In this document: piece after piece, positions 1-12,100 of the stretch
Numbering within the stretch: the stretch's first letter is position 1
Layout: every line of letters begins with the position of its first letter
NCBI GenBank assembly: GCA_030272585.1
Contig: BSYQ01000004.1
Span: forward strand, 5,084,001-5,148,000
Direction of reading: 5' to 3'
Origin: Bryopsis sp. KO-2023
Taxonomy: Eukaryota; Chlorophyta; Ulvophyceae; Bryopsidales; Bryopsidaceae
DNA length: 64,000 bases
Notes under the pieces: generated by a model
Database searches by the model: none
What the model was told of the DNA's origin: nothing
What the model saw: only the letters and a program-made list of their open reading frames with translations
Made by a program: the position numbers and the translations under genes

Positions 1-221
1 GGAAGATACTTTTGGATTTTTTTTTGTTCGCTGTTTCATTCCGTGCAAAGAGTTTCATCTCCATCCTCATTTGTGCAAGACCGTTTTTTTTTTTTACCAA
101 GCCAAACTCACTGACACGCACACACACATGTCTTTCTCCTTGGTTTTTGCCAAGATGTCCTTGCCAGTGGATGTATAATATTGATGGCGGTGTGTATTTG
201 TCCCTGTTTGTTCTTTTTCAG

Positions 222-954
222 GTGGAGAATTTTCTGCTCAGAAACACCACGGGTCTGTTTGTAATACCATATCATGCAGCAATTTCTGAAGATAATAGAA
301 AATGGGCAATGAAACATTTTTTGAGGCCAAAAGTGGATGATGACTCGGAACCCATTGTTCTGATTTCGACCGATAGAGCGTCACGAGGTGCGGTTGACTA
401 AACATTTTACCACTCCACTGAGAATGGAGAGGATTTTTTTTTCCATATTTGGCATTCTTATATGAAATATTTTGTTCGAGAAAAGACATGAACAGAAACA
501 AAGCATCGATATGAACATTGAATAGGTTTTTTGAAATTTCCTGGCGTTGGAATGATGATCATGACTGAACCGAAATATAAAAACGAATCAAAACAACGAT
601 TTTAACCCTAGCCCACCATTGGTTCATTTCAGTGGGAGTTTATGTAAATGCACTTGGCCTCTTCCTGAAAAAAAAAGGACACCTTTGCTGTCCTGTTGCG
701 TGTAACATAACATATATGTATGTGGTGGTTGCACAGGGCTGGATACAGCGACTGTAGCGCACGTCATTTTGTTTGATTTTCCTCGAGACCCTTCAGAGTA
801 TGTCCGTCGAGTCGGCCGCACCGCCAGGGGGGCCACAGGTGGAGGTTTGGTTTCTGTTCTAGTCCTCGGCCGACAAGTGAAGCTGGCACAGAGCATCATC
901 GACAAAAACCAAAAGGGGGTGCCAATTCATGAGATACCTGAGCCTCTGTCATGA
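222..954 (+). CDS. DEAD-box ATP-dependent RNA helicase, C-terminal part (RH50-like), 5' end outside window
   Basis: Two exons are visible, 222-387 and 737-954; the junction rebuilds the codon for Gly in STDRASRGLD. The peptide is the helicase C-terminal (RecA2) domain. It shows motif V (STDRASRG-LDTA) and a motif VI of the form YVRRVGRTARG, then a short tail ending PIHEIPEPLS. The stretch FDFPRDPSEYVRRVGRTARG is what I remember from plant plastid DEAD-box helicases of the RH50 type, which act in organelle rRNA maturation; that subfamily and location are inference. The exon at 222 follows a pyrimidine-rich acceptor ending TTTTTCAG, so upstream exons lie before base 1. Helicase identity is firm; the organelle assignment is moderate because no transit peptide can be seen. 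Confidence 0.85.
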
Positions 955-1618
955 TATTTTTTTTTCTTTTGCTAAGAGTGGGGAAGAATGAGTGAGGAAT
1001 TTTGTTTTTGTTGGGGGGGGGGGGGATTGAACAAGGTGTATCACTGGGAGAGCAAACCACTTATTGGACTTGTAAACATTTCTGTGCACCTCCGCAAGGA
1101 CTCGATCTTTCTCATTCCAAAAATGAAATGAACAAAAAATCAGCAATCCTTCCTTGGAAGGCTGTGAATTGACGCTCTTCAGGTTATTATTTTCGAATGC
1201 CCTTACCAGAGATCCGCTGGAAGCCTGTGGGAAGTCCGTCATTGGGAAAATGAATGTTCATCCGAACACGTCTGGCACGTGGAAGCCGCGTGGATGCCAG
1301 AAACTCTCAATCTGGCGGCGTTGCTGCCACCATGGATCGATCAGAATCGATTCATTTGTCTGATTCGAAGTTGCTGGCGCCTTAATATTAACTCGTGGAG
1401 CCCATCGAAATCCCAGACCTGCCCCACCCTCTTCAGCCGGCACGCACACAAACTACACGCGCAAAGGGATACGAACAGCGCTTTTGGTGGAGGTATGGTA
1501 TCGAGTGAGCTAAAAATGAAACCGCTGCCGCTGATCTTTCGTGCCGGCGGCGTTTCTCTAAACGGACCGCCTTTGGCTTCGTCGCAGGCGGAGTTGCTCC
1601 TTTTTGAGTCGGCGCAAT

Positions 1619-3571
1619 ATGAAGGCCCCACACGTCAAGAAGATAGGGAAATACTCCGTGCTGGAAGAGGTCGGCTCTGGTGGGTTCTCCACGGTATATC
1701 GGTGCCGGCACGACGAGTCGGGGGCAATTTGCGCCGTCAAAATCGGAAACACGAGCGTGGCGGGAGAGTACAGGGAAAAACGCCACCAGGTGGACACCAT
1801 GACGCACATGGAGGAGTGGGCAGCCTACGGCGCATTGAAATACGGGCGTGGCGAAGCGTTCAAACAGGGGATTCCAACCGTATACGAAACTGGTGCGTGT
1901 CGCTTTCCGCTCCCCCGAATTCCATTGGGCACGATTGCATGGAATCCATGACCCGTTTTCGACACCGATCAACAGCTTCGGCGGTCGCGGAGAGGCTAAT
2001 CTCTGTGCTTATCCCTTGCAGGGCTGGTGAAAATGTCCGAGCGGGAGATATATCCATACTTGGTGATGCAGCTCTTGGGCAGGTTCGTTGCTCGACGGTT
2101 TCCTTTTTTGTTTACGTTTTTTTACTGCAGCGTCCCATTCAATGTGGGTTTTTTGTTCACTTCTGTAGGCATATCGGGCGTGACTTGGCCCAGCCGACGT
2201 TCACGAAGAAAAGATTTTACGAGGTCGCACAAAAAATGTTGGCGGCTCTTCAATACATGCACGAAGCGGGCCTTGTCCATAGAGACATCAAGGTGCGATT
2301 TCAGTTTCCTCAGTAACTCCCAGGGTCCCAGGGACCTAGGGACCACATGCTCTCCTGAAGCGCCTCCCAGTTAATCATAAGGCCCAAAAATCTCTGGTTA
2401 GATGGGCCTGCTTGTTGGCCCATTCACTCCCAGACAGTTGAATACTTCCGGGCCGAGGTTTTCAAGTGCACTTATTCTTTTTATTAATTTTTTAATGCTT
2501 ATTGTGTGAAGCTGTTAAAGTTAGCAGTAACTGAAATCGCAATTGTTCTGATGCAGCCTTCCAACTTTTGCATCGGCAATGGAAACGAGTTGTCAGTGTT
2601 CATTCTCGACATGGGTGAGTCGGATTAAAAAAAAAAGTTCTGCTCATTTTCCTGTTGATTTTAAATTTTGGTTTCTGTTTTTTTCTCTCTCCATTTTTTT
2701 CCCATAGGATGTGTTTCATGATCTAAAATTAAGATTAAGATTAGGATTTGCATGGTAGGATTTGCATGCAAGAGGGCAGGTCCAGATGATGATGAACAGA
2801 GTGATTTCGTTGGTACCCCCGACTACTCGAGTGGATCTGCTCTCCATGGAAAGAGGCAAGGCCCCAATGATGATTTGGAAAGCTTGGGCTACAGTTTGCT
2901 GGAAATGTGGCTGGGGGATTTGCCTTGGTATTTGACCACCAATGAATCTGCGGAAGGGGGATGGACGAGCGAAGCTTTGGTCAGGATGTCCGCAACACGA
3001 GACAGGAAATGGAAGAAATTTGTCGAGGTGTGTGTTTCTGGCACAAGCAAAAAGAGATCTAAATTTGGAAAAAAAAATCAGTGATCATCGGTGGATGAAG
3101 GCATCTCTATTTGTTTATAAATAAAATAGAATAAAATCTGTGAAAAGTATTGGTGCCTTTTCATATTTTTTCCGGATAGGAGTTGGAAGGCATATCTGTT
3201 CATACTTTGTTATTTCTTGAGCTGGGTTTTCTGATTTTCAATTCTTCTATGCCGACCAGTTCATTGGCGGCAAAATCTTTCCTTTTTCTGTTTGGGCTGA
3301 AGGAATCTTATGCATTGAGAGGGTGGTCTAATGGGGTCGTCTTTTTTGTATGCAGGCTGGCGATATTCCCAATTTCTTGGTGAAATGGATCGCTTACTGC
3401 AGGAGCCTCCATGCCTTGCATATGCCTTGCTATGGATATCTCAAAAGCCTGCTTGCTGCTGAGTGTGCCACTGTTTCTGGATCCAAAAGGAAAAGCGATG
3501 AGAGGGTATCGGCCGAAGCGTCGGCCAGTCCTTGCAAAAAAAAAATCAAAGGGCTCGAAGCAGAGGAGTAA
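1619..3571 (+). CDS. Divergent casein kinase 1-like protein kinase
   Basis: Six exons (1619-1892, 2022-2082, 2169-2292, 2557-2614, 2759-3027, 3356-3571) give 333 codons with matching phases and GT-AG borders. The N-lobe has a glycine loop (EEVGSGGFSTVY) and the VAIK-type lysine (CAVKIG). The catalytic loop reads HRDIKPSNF, a CK1/TTBK/VRK signature. The C-lobe has DDLESLGY...LPW and YCRSL, both typical of the CK1 family. The metal-binding motif reads DMG instead of DFG, and the CK1 activation segment GTARYAS is replaced by GTPDYSS. The protein ends soon after the kinase domain with a lysine-rich KKKIKG tail, possibly a nuclear signal. Activity is likely but unproven, since DMG is unusual. Start chosen at the first ATG in the frame, just ahead of the KKIGKYSVLEEVGSGG strand; the bases before it hold no in-frame ATG. 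Confidence 0.85.
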
Positions 3572-5390
3572 AAGGAACATCAACATATTCAAAAAAACAA
3601 CTTCCAAATTCCAATTGTTCCGCCAATGTTTTGTCATGTCGAAAGGGGAGGTGGTGGTTTTTCTCTTGCTGGGATTTCTTTGTGGATTTGTAGTTTTACA
3701 GCTAGCAGCAGGTGGTCGGCGAGATGACTGAAAAAAAAAAAAAAAGCCTTGTGGATGATTCAACGAGTTGGCGATGTGAATTTTTGTTTTTTTGTTCAAA
3801 AACGAGTCCATGAACCAAGTCAGTTTGATTTTTGGGCAGAAAAAAGAAAAAAAGAAAGAAAGAAACGAATTATGACTTGTAGAGATGGTGTGGAAGCAGT
3901 GTTGAATTCGTTGTTCGAATGGATTTGGAAAAAGATTTTTCTTTTTGTTTTTGACTAGAGACTGGAGAACTATGATTTCGTTGTTGGGCATTTCATCAGC
4001 AGACATAGCAGGGCAGTGAAAATTGGAAATTCTGGATATATTTTTTTTTCGTTTTCCATATATTTTTTTTTAGGAGTATTTGACATTTGCACAGATTCCA
4101 TCTGGGTGGCTGACATACGGTCTGGGGGGATAAGGGGGGGAAACGGCTCCCCACCCCCACCACACCCTACCACAATATCTTTTTTGAAAAAAAAAAAAGA
4201 GGTGCTGCTGGATAGAGGCAGTAGGGTGCAATTGAGAATTTTGACTTTGGGGCTGCAATGATGGAATCTCTCTGCAACTTTAGGTAGATATTGATTCGCA
4301 GGATGTCGTGTGAACTCAGGCCTGCAATACAGGAATTGATCTTTTGAACGGACAAAAAAAAAGTGGAAAATCTATCCATATATAGAATAGGACCAAAAGA
4401 AAAGCGAAAAGAAAATCGGTCTATGGAAAGAGATATTAATAAACTGTCCTGGGGGCTCGGTGATATTGGTTTTAATTACTGGTGGGTTTTTTTAACATCC
4501 ACCATATTATTGGAAAGAAAATTGAGCAATGCAGAGTCTTTGGGAACATCAACACGAATGTCGGAAGGGCTTTGGGTTGCCTTTGGGAAAAAGTATAGGT
4601 TTTTTCTTTTTCGGATTAGATTGTGTGTAACAAGGAAACCTGGTCGAACGTTTCCCTGTAAGCAAGTGAATTAAGCATATGCGTTGTTCGTTTTGTATGG
4701 TGACAGGAATTAATATGGCACATATTCCATATATTAATATTAATATGGAATTTACTATTTTTTTCCTATCGTTTGTGTCTGGTGTATTGTTGATGAAGTT
4801 CTTTATTTCATTTATATTTATATTTTCGGGAACAGTGACTCCAGAAGTTCACACGTATCCCCCCAAACCTGACAGGAAATGCCACACAAAACGCCCCCTC
4901 AAACTATGTTTCAGTCTTGACCCCACAAAACGCTGAAAGCTTCTGTCAAGTATGCAACACATTGTACATTGTGTTCCTTCGAGCACAAGATTCTGTTTTC
5001 AGAGCATTTTTCCTGCAGACAATGCAGAGAAACAAGCACATGTGTCAATGACCTGCTCAGTACACGAACACCTTGATCGCCAAAGCCATGGGGGTGTCTT
5101 CTTCGATGTCGAATCCTGGTTGGTCGAAATTACGAAATTTTGACGTCTGATAGGAACGGTCCCTGGCGACTTTTAACGGCTTTTGTCTGATTCAAGCCAT
5201 GAACGGAACACTCAACCCCTACTCACCTCAAGTGTCCAGCAAGCAGGCTCGTCGATAACTCATATCTTGCCCAATTTATTGACGCAAAGGGACAGAAACA
5301 AAATTTCTGTTTCCATTTGGCGCAACGCACACATCGAGCGCCTCGTTGGTTTCGTTGATATTTTTTTTGTCAATTTCGTGTTCCTCGACG
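3572..5390. other. Intergenic stretch, no gene recognised
   Basis: I see no supported coding exon between the kinase stop and the TIM44 start. The stretch is rich in poly-A/T runs and short open frames without protein-family features. It probably holds the kinase 3' UTR and the TIM44 promoter. Confidence 0.5.
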
Positions 5391-8300
5391 ATGCTTCGAC
5401 GCTCAGCCGCATATAACCAGGTAGTGTGGAGTGTTTGGTTTTTTCGAGGATTTCGACACTGAAGGAAGGGTGCCCACCATTGAAAGTTCTGCCTTGTTTC
5501 TGTGCTTCAGCTTTTCCGCGCTTTGTCCAGACGATTGATCGAGGAGGGCGACTGGGCTCAGGTACGCCACGATTCAGAAATAGTTTTGGGGAGAGCTATG
5601 TTGATCACGAAACGTAACACGAGAATTGAGCTGCTTTTTATAATTTTTATAACTCGGTTCTTAGTGTGAAAGAAAAACTGCTTTAACAACAACAATAAAA
5701 GGGAAACAGACAAAATGTTGGCCACCGAGCTTGTCTTTTGAAGCATAGAATGTAAATTCGACTCACTTGAAAACAACTGCAAGTTATGGTTTTGTGCAGT
5801 TTGGGAGCTTGGCATCAGGACCTGTGAGGCCTTTGCCAGTGTTGGTGGTGCGGTCTCCATCGAGGTTTTCTTTCCCCACTTCCACAAGTTTTCGGCCATT
5901 TTCTGCCCAAGTTAACCCAAAAGTGGAAGAGGCTGCAGAAGAATTGAGTGGTGGGTCTGATTTCATGGAGATTTTTATATAAATATAAATATATATTTAA
6001 TATATATAAATATTAATATATACTAATATATATTTAGCTCAGATGAAAAAAGTATTTGGAAGCTGGTCTATGATGCAAATGAGTCGCTCCGGCAACAATA
6101 AGCCAAATTGAGTAATTTTTGCATTGCATCAAGAAACGAAACGCACTAATAAATTCTATTTTGTGAAATTTGATTGGAACAATAGGGTGTATATATTTGG
6201 TGAGTGGTGGGGTGCCCTGGAGAACATGCACTCAATAAATTTTAAATAACGCAATCCATTAAAAGTTATTGACAGGTAGATACATTACACATGAATGTTT
6301 GTGTTAATTCCACCTTGGAATTGTAGCCTTCCTAACATTAAAACAAGAAATGGATTTTAAATTCCACGTCATATTCAGAAAGATTTTCTGTTCATTTGAA
6401 GATTCTCACCAACCTCGTGAGTCACCGGCGTCCTCTCCATCTTCTTCCGCTGCTTCTTCGTCTTCTTCTTCTTCTTCTCGGGACGGCTCCTCCCAAAACA
6501 CGCAGGAAGACACCAAAAATAAGGAATCCAGCTCAGAGTCAGCATCTGAAGCAGGGGGAAGTGGCAGGGAGAGAAGTGAAGAAGGAAGTGAGGGGGGCTC
6601 CGGTTGGCATAGTTTTGCTTCTGGCTTCAAGGTGTGGGTTTGGGAGGGGGAGAAAAAAAAAAGCATGGTGTTTTTTCTTTTCTTCTTCCGTTTTTTTACT
6701 GTTTGTCCTCTGCAAATGACTGGTCTTTTCTGAGGAGGAGTGTCCAGATCACCAAGGCAATGGAGGGGTTGTGGCAGGGAATTTTGGGATGTATTCTCTC
6801 GTGAAAAGGGTTGGTTTGTTTGTTCGTCTGACATAGGAGAGGATAAATGGGGCCAAAGGAAGGACACCCTTCAAGGAGCGTGTTGGAAGTGCAGCCGAGG
6901 TGCTGTGGAGGGAAGTAAGAGATGCGGTCATGCCTCAAGAGGAAGTGCTGTCGGCCACCAGAGTGCGGACCAACACGGTGCCCTTTGACGAAGCAGCGGC
7001 TGCAAACTCTCCCAACGAAATCGTCATGGTGAACAAACCGAAGTCTGCTTGGAGTGGATGGTTTTCCAAGTTTTCAGAGCAGGTGAGGCGTTTGTGCCAT
7101 GGAGAACAATGAGCAATCGCTCCAGTTCGAGAAGCAAAACTGAGTATGTTTAGGGAGGGTGGGGAGAAGGGGGGTCACCTGTATTGTTTGATGTCTCGTG
7201 GATATGTTGATTGTGTGTGTTTCAGTGTTATGTTATGCTCATTATCATAGATTAGTTTTCGAATCTTTGCCTCACAGTTGCTGTGCTGGATGGCCGGCCA
7301 TGACGGTGTGTCCTACACCTGTGAGAGTCTCGTTAATTTTTGCATCGAATTAAAAAAATTCAATTTAATAATTAATTGAATTTAATTTTTACCAAAATTA
7401 GTATCGAGGTATCTATGGTTCATTCCTTTGTTTATGATAGGCAGAGAAAACTCCGCTGTACAATCGAGTCCGAGGCTGGACAAATCAAGGCAAAGAATTT
7501 GCCGAGGATATAAAAGACCGGATTGAAACCAGTGACCACCCCATGGTGCACAAAATCCAGGTAAGGGGCAAAATTCCCCACTCACATGGAATTTGTGCAT
7601 TTCTTGCACTTTGTTTTTAGTTTTTCCGGTGGTTTTCGGGGATGCATAAATCGTGTCATGTTGAGCTCAGCATGCCATACAAGCATCAACATTCAGGGAA
7701 ATTATGACTGCAGGATGTCCAGGATCGGATATTCTCGGAGCCTGAAACAGCCCAGGTGATGAGGCAGATTCGGAGCAGGGAGCCCAATTTTGACATGGTC
7801 AGATTTCTGAAGAGCGTGAAGGAGGATGTCCCTGTAAGTCTGGAGTTCTTGGTCAAATGCAATATCAGAAAATGTTGCAAGAATGGCAAAAGCAGTCCTA
7901 TTTTTAAATATATCTGCCGTAAATCTTCATAGCGCACTGTTCTGTGCTTCAGTTGTTGGACCGATTCCATGGATTGATTCTTGAAAATCCTTCACATACA
8001 AATCTCTTGAGGCGATTTTCTAGGGTCCAGAAGTGTCCCTATTCTTTATAAAATAAAAATAAAGAAATAAATTAAAATAAAGAATAAAGAAAGAATTAAA
8101 TTTAAATAAAGAATTGAATTTTTGCCACAATTTCTATCCCAAGGTGTGGGTGTTGAGAGTAATACTCTCAAGAACAAGAAAGGCTGAGGTTTCTGAACCC
8201 AGGGTTGTGTTTTGGGTTGCTACAGGTCGTCATCAAGGCTTATCTGGAGGGAAAACAAGATGTGTTGAAGGAGCACTGCACCGATGAAATGAGCGAACGG

Positions 8301-8627
8301 CTGATCGGGATGTACAACCACTATGCGGAGCAGGGTTCCTTCCAAGACCCAACCCTCTTGTTCGTGAGCGACGTGGAGCTCTTCGACGCGACATTCGTCG
8401 ATGAGCAGCCAGTTTTGCTGGTCACCTTCACTTGCCAGCAGATAAACTGTGTCAGGGACAGGTTTTCGAATGTGATCGAGGGGAAAGAGGACGAAATCCA
8501 GCAGGTGTACTATGCATGGGCAGTGCAACAGGACGAGGCTGGCGAGGTGGACCGGAATGGAAAGTTACTGCCCCCCCGGTGGCAACTCAGGGAGATGATG
8601 ATTCGATTGCAGCACAACCTGTTGTGA
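5391..8627 (+). CDS. TIM44: Mitochondrial import inner membrane translocase subunit TIM44
   Basis: Eight exons (5391-5420, 5511-5561, 5800-5950, 6402-6631, 6837-7082, 7441-7560, 7714-7833, 8226-8627) total 1350 nt, giving 449 residues in frame throughout. The product begins MLRRSAAYNQ followed by an Arg/Ser-rich, acid-poor segment, a good mitochondrial presequence split over two tiny exons. Next come a Ser-rich and acidic linker coded by exon 4 and the N-terminal region that in TIM44 contacts mtHsp70. The last exon is the Tim44 C-terminal domain: TDEMSERL, DVELFDATF, PVLLVTFTCQQINCVRD and VYYAWAV match the family's hydrophobic pocket fold. TIM44 tethers the Hsp70 motor to the TIM23 channel on the matrix side of the inner membrane. 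It is convergent with the dynein gene. Identification is firm; the first exon choice rests on presequence character and splice phase. Confidence 0.9.
5979..6036. repeat. AT-only simple repeat in a TIM44 intron
   Basis: The third TIM44 intron contains an almost pure A/T tract of repeated ATATAAAT and TAATATATA units. A second AT-rich, AAATAAAG-type tract lies at about 8041-8115 in the last intron. Confidence 0.7.
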
Positions 8628-9169
8628 GGCCAATCTTGTTGTAGAGTTTCTGGACGTTTCCACCCCATCAAGCACTCGAAGCAGCAAGGCTCGTCGACAC
8701 TGGCGATTGGATCGCCTGGAAAGATTTCCTAGCCGGGGAAGGCATATCACTGACCGGTTTGGCAAGTTAATGTAGCCTTTGAAAGTTCGAGCAGAGGTTG
8801 GGTGGAGCTGGTGCTGTCTGACTATAGGGAGAAAGTATTGAGTGACAGGGCAGGTTTTCAGCTGTATTTGTGGAGAGTTTTAGGGGGTATGGAGGCTGGT
8901 TGCCAGAAATTGGAATTGGAACAAATGAAAGGTCGAGGATTCTGCAGTCGTCGTGTGACGATTGGTATTTCAGATTTGTTGTCATCGATTGCCATGTCTT
9001 TCCTGTTGGGAGACAACCAAAAATTATTCAAAAAACGTACCAACTCCCCCTCACTTCGCAAAAAAAACATGAAGCCAGGATCTACCCCAAATTCTGAGAT
9101 CGCCTGGCTTCACTGAAAGAATAAATCACCCGAAACTATCTAGAAAAACGTTCCCTTGTCGGCATCCCA
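8628..9169. other. Convergent intergenic spacer
   Basis: About 540 bp between the TIM44 stop and the dynein stop on the opposite strand. No coding exon is supported; it should hold both 3' UTRs and polyadenylation signals. Confidence 0.5.
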
Positions 9170-12100
9170 TCAATCGTCCAGCATGCACATCAGCGCAGTT
9201 CCCTGAAGCACCCAGAAATCGCTGTCCGTACCCTCCTGGATGGGTAAACTGACGCAAAGCACGAAATTTGTACTCTGCCCTGTTGTGGACAGCACCCCCG
9301 CTCGCACGGTGGTCTTGTACAATGGGCACTCGTAGCTGGTGGGAGGTGGCTCATATCCTTGCACAGGCTTGAAGTGAATCACAGGGAGTGGGGCGAACAT
9401 GACACCGGGCTCCGATTCATGAAGCCTTTCCGTTTCAATGCACCATCTTCCATTGTCGATCCACAAGCCATTCACCAGAATCCCGTCCTCCACACCTTCT
9501 TGGACGTCTTCTACTCTTGTGTGTTTCGTCACATTGAAATCGAAGTTGAGTGTGTCGATGGGAAGGCAATACTTCCTTGCGTGCATTTGCAGCACTCCAG
9601 TCATGAATCCCTGTGGAAATGACGTTGTTACTCACTGGATGACCCCCTCAAGTGACGATGCAAGTGGGTCTGAAGAACCGTGTACATTACCTGAGGGAAA
9701 AAGAAACCAGGAAGCCAGAAGCATGTGGGGACTCCGTTCTCCAGCCAACTCCGCATGAAACCAATCCTCTCGTGATAGTCCTTCATCCACGCCGCCAGTG
9801 GTTTCAGCGACAGGTAAGCCACCTTACCCCAGAGTTGTGGAACCTGATTGCTGAAAATATTGGTGAACATCAGTTCCAGCTCCCCGCTCATAACCACCAG
9901 ACCCTTGATCGCCTTTTGCAGCTCCATAAGCGACGCCTTCATGGTCTTCGTCAGTCTGTCAGATATCAGAGAAAGCAAAAAAGGATCCGTGAAAGTGGAC
10001 AAAGCATTCAAAACAGTCGGAATTCCAGAGTTGAACCGACAAACACAACGCAGTGTTGGGCAGTCGGAATAGCACACCTGTTGAATCGATCTATTTCCTG
10101 CCCAAGAACAACAGACAGAGAGTTGAGCTGGCCAGTGGAAGTTCTGTGGAACAGGCCTTCCTTCGCGTTTTCCGTATCAAGGAGTGGCTGGAGGCTGTCA
10201 CAAATCTCACTTGCCAAATCACCAACTATATCGTCAATGCTCCGCCCTGTGCTAGAGCCCGAAACACGCGGTTGGATGAGGAGCACCTTGTCCAGCAGTT
10301 TTCTGGTTTCCTGCGGGAGTGAAACCATAAAGAGCGTCAAGCGTCACCCTTCATTTCTTTCTGTGTGGTACTGTTGGCGTCACTACACACCTGTCGCTGA
10401 AACGCTATGTCGGCATTTTGATGCATGCCAAAAACCTCTGGTGCCTCTGTTGCTGGAAGCTGGCTCAAATACGCCCTATACGAGTCTATCGGACCCTCAG
10501 GTGGAGCGAAATATGTACGGGAAGGGGTGAAGGCGTAGGTGTCGTCCAGAACGCTCAACGTCATATATTTCCTCAATATGGACATGATACATCTCCTGTC
10601 CAAATCGTCTGTCACACGACCTCCGTAATTGATCTGACCAATCACATATTCCAGCGCAGGCCAAGGTATCTTCTCTTGTTCCTCCAAAAACATCTTGATC
10701 GTCATCATAGAGCACTCCAGGTCGCTGTTGTTGAACTCATACCTAGGCAAGCAAAGCTCATGTGTTGCCACCTTACTCAAATTTGAAGAGAGCACTGACA
10801 GCATGTCATGAAAAGCCAGAATGTGTTATGCAGTTACTTGATATTCCATCCCAGTGGTCCAAACTTCCTCCTCTCTTGAATCACGGCGTGGAAGAAGGAC
10901 AACGCAAACACGAGCTTCTTCCAAGCACCAGGTTTGGCAGCGCATGACTCAAATGTTTCGTCGGTTTGCTCGTTATATATTCTATTCAAATTCGCTTTCA
11001 CACCCTTCGGCGGCTCGTTTGTCAATTTGATGCCGTTTTGGAGCACCAACACAGGGAATGTGCTGGAAGGCATTGATGTTAGCCACAGTCTGAAGTCTTG
11101 GTGAACGCTACTGTTTTCCCTGCCGATCTCCTCAACAATCGACTCGAGCTTCAGCATCCATGACGCCGCAACGTGACAGTTCTGAAGGCACACCCAGTCC
11201 CCAGATTTCGCGGCTTGTGTGACCATCATCTCTGCGATCGGGCCCTGACCTTGTCCCAAAGAAATCATGTGCAGCCGTTCTCCAGGATTCCAGCCATGTT
11301 TCTCCGCAAAGCGCTGGAGCATAGCGGTGGGGTCGGCACCTAGAAAGCATTGTAGCTTGAGAAACTGGGGGCTTTCTGCCTCAGTTCAATAAAATTTTCA
11401 ACAAGTTGCGGAGATCACCTGTGCTGAGGACAAAAATGATCGGTGTGCGACAGGAGGTGTCAGGAAAAACGTCATCTAGAGTCCAGGGTGCGGGCTCCAC
11501 GAATTCCCTGCCAAGCTTGTGTTCGACGAAGTTTGCACAGGCGAACTGGAGCTTTTCTTCCCTGAAAACCTTCACCAACAATAGTTTCTTAAAGCCCTGC
11601 AGCCTCTCCTCCCATTCTCCTGGAAGTGACGCCGTGTGCGGACTCTCCTGATCCACCCTGTGTATTCGCACACGACAGGTTACAGAGGCACCGTTTTCTC
11701 TTGTATTTTTTGAGGGGGGGTTGGTTTCTTTTTGCAGAAGGGCTTATGGATCCTACTTAAATTTTGATGAGGTGATTGTCTGGTACTGGGTTGCGATAGG
11801 AGCAGAGTGGCTCCTCAGCCAACATGTAATCATTGATTGATTGATTCTCTTGCATCTTGCACAACAATAGCACTTCGAGTAATTTCACTCACCATGACTT
11901 CCAATCGTCTTTTTTGAAGCTATCAGTGACACCTTCCAGGACGGGGAATGTGCTTTCGAGAAACAACAAACTGTTCCACATTCCGTCTGTAATCCATTCC
12001 TTGTCTGGATTTGGCTTGGACAACTCCGGTATTCCAGCGGGACCTACGTTCAATGTATTTATTTCAGCACTTTCCTTCTCGAAAGACGAGTCATAGCTTG

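Noticed and set aside
1604-1618. An earlier start for the kinase giving five extra residues.
   Set aside because: It would need TTG as start codon; the first ATG (1619) lies right before the kinase fold.
6406-6867. A minus-strand frame with long Glu/Asp runs in the TIM44 gene.
   Set aside because: It is the mirror of the Ser-rich (TCT/TTC) exon of TIM44 on the plus strand.
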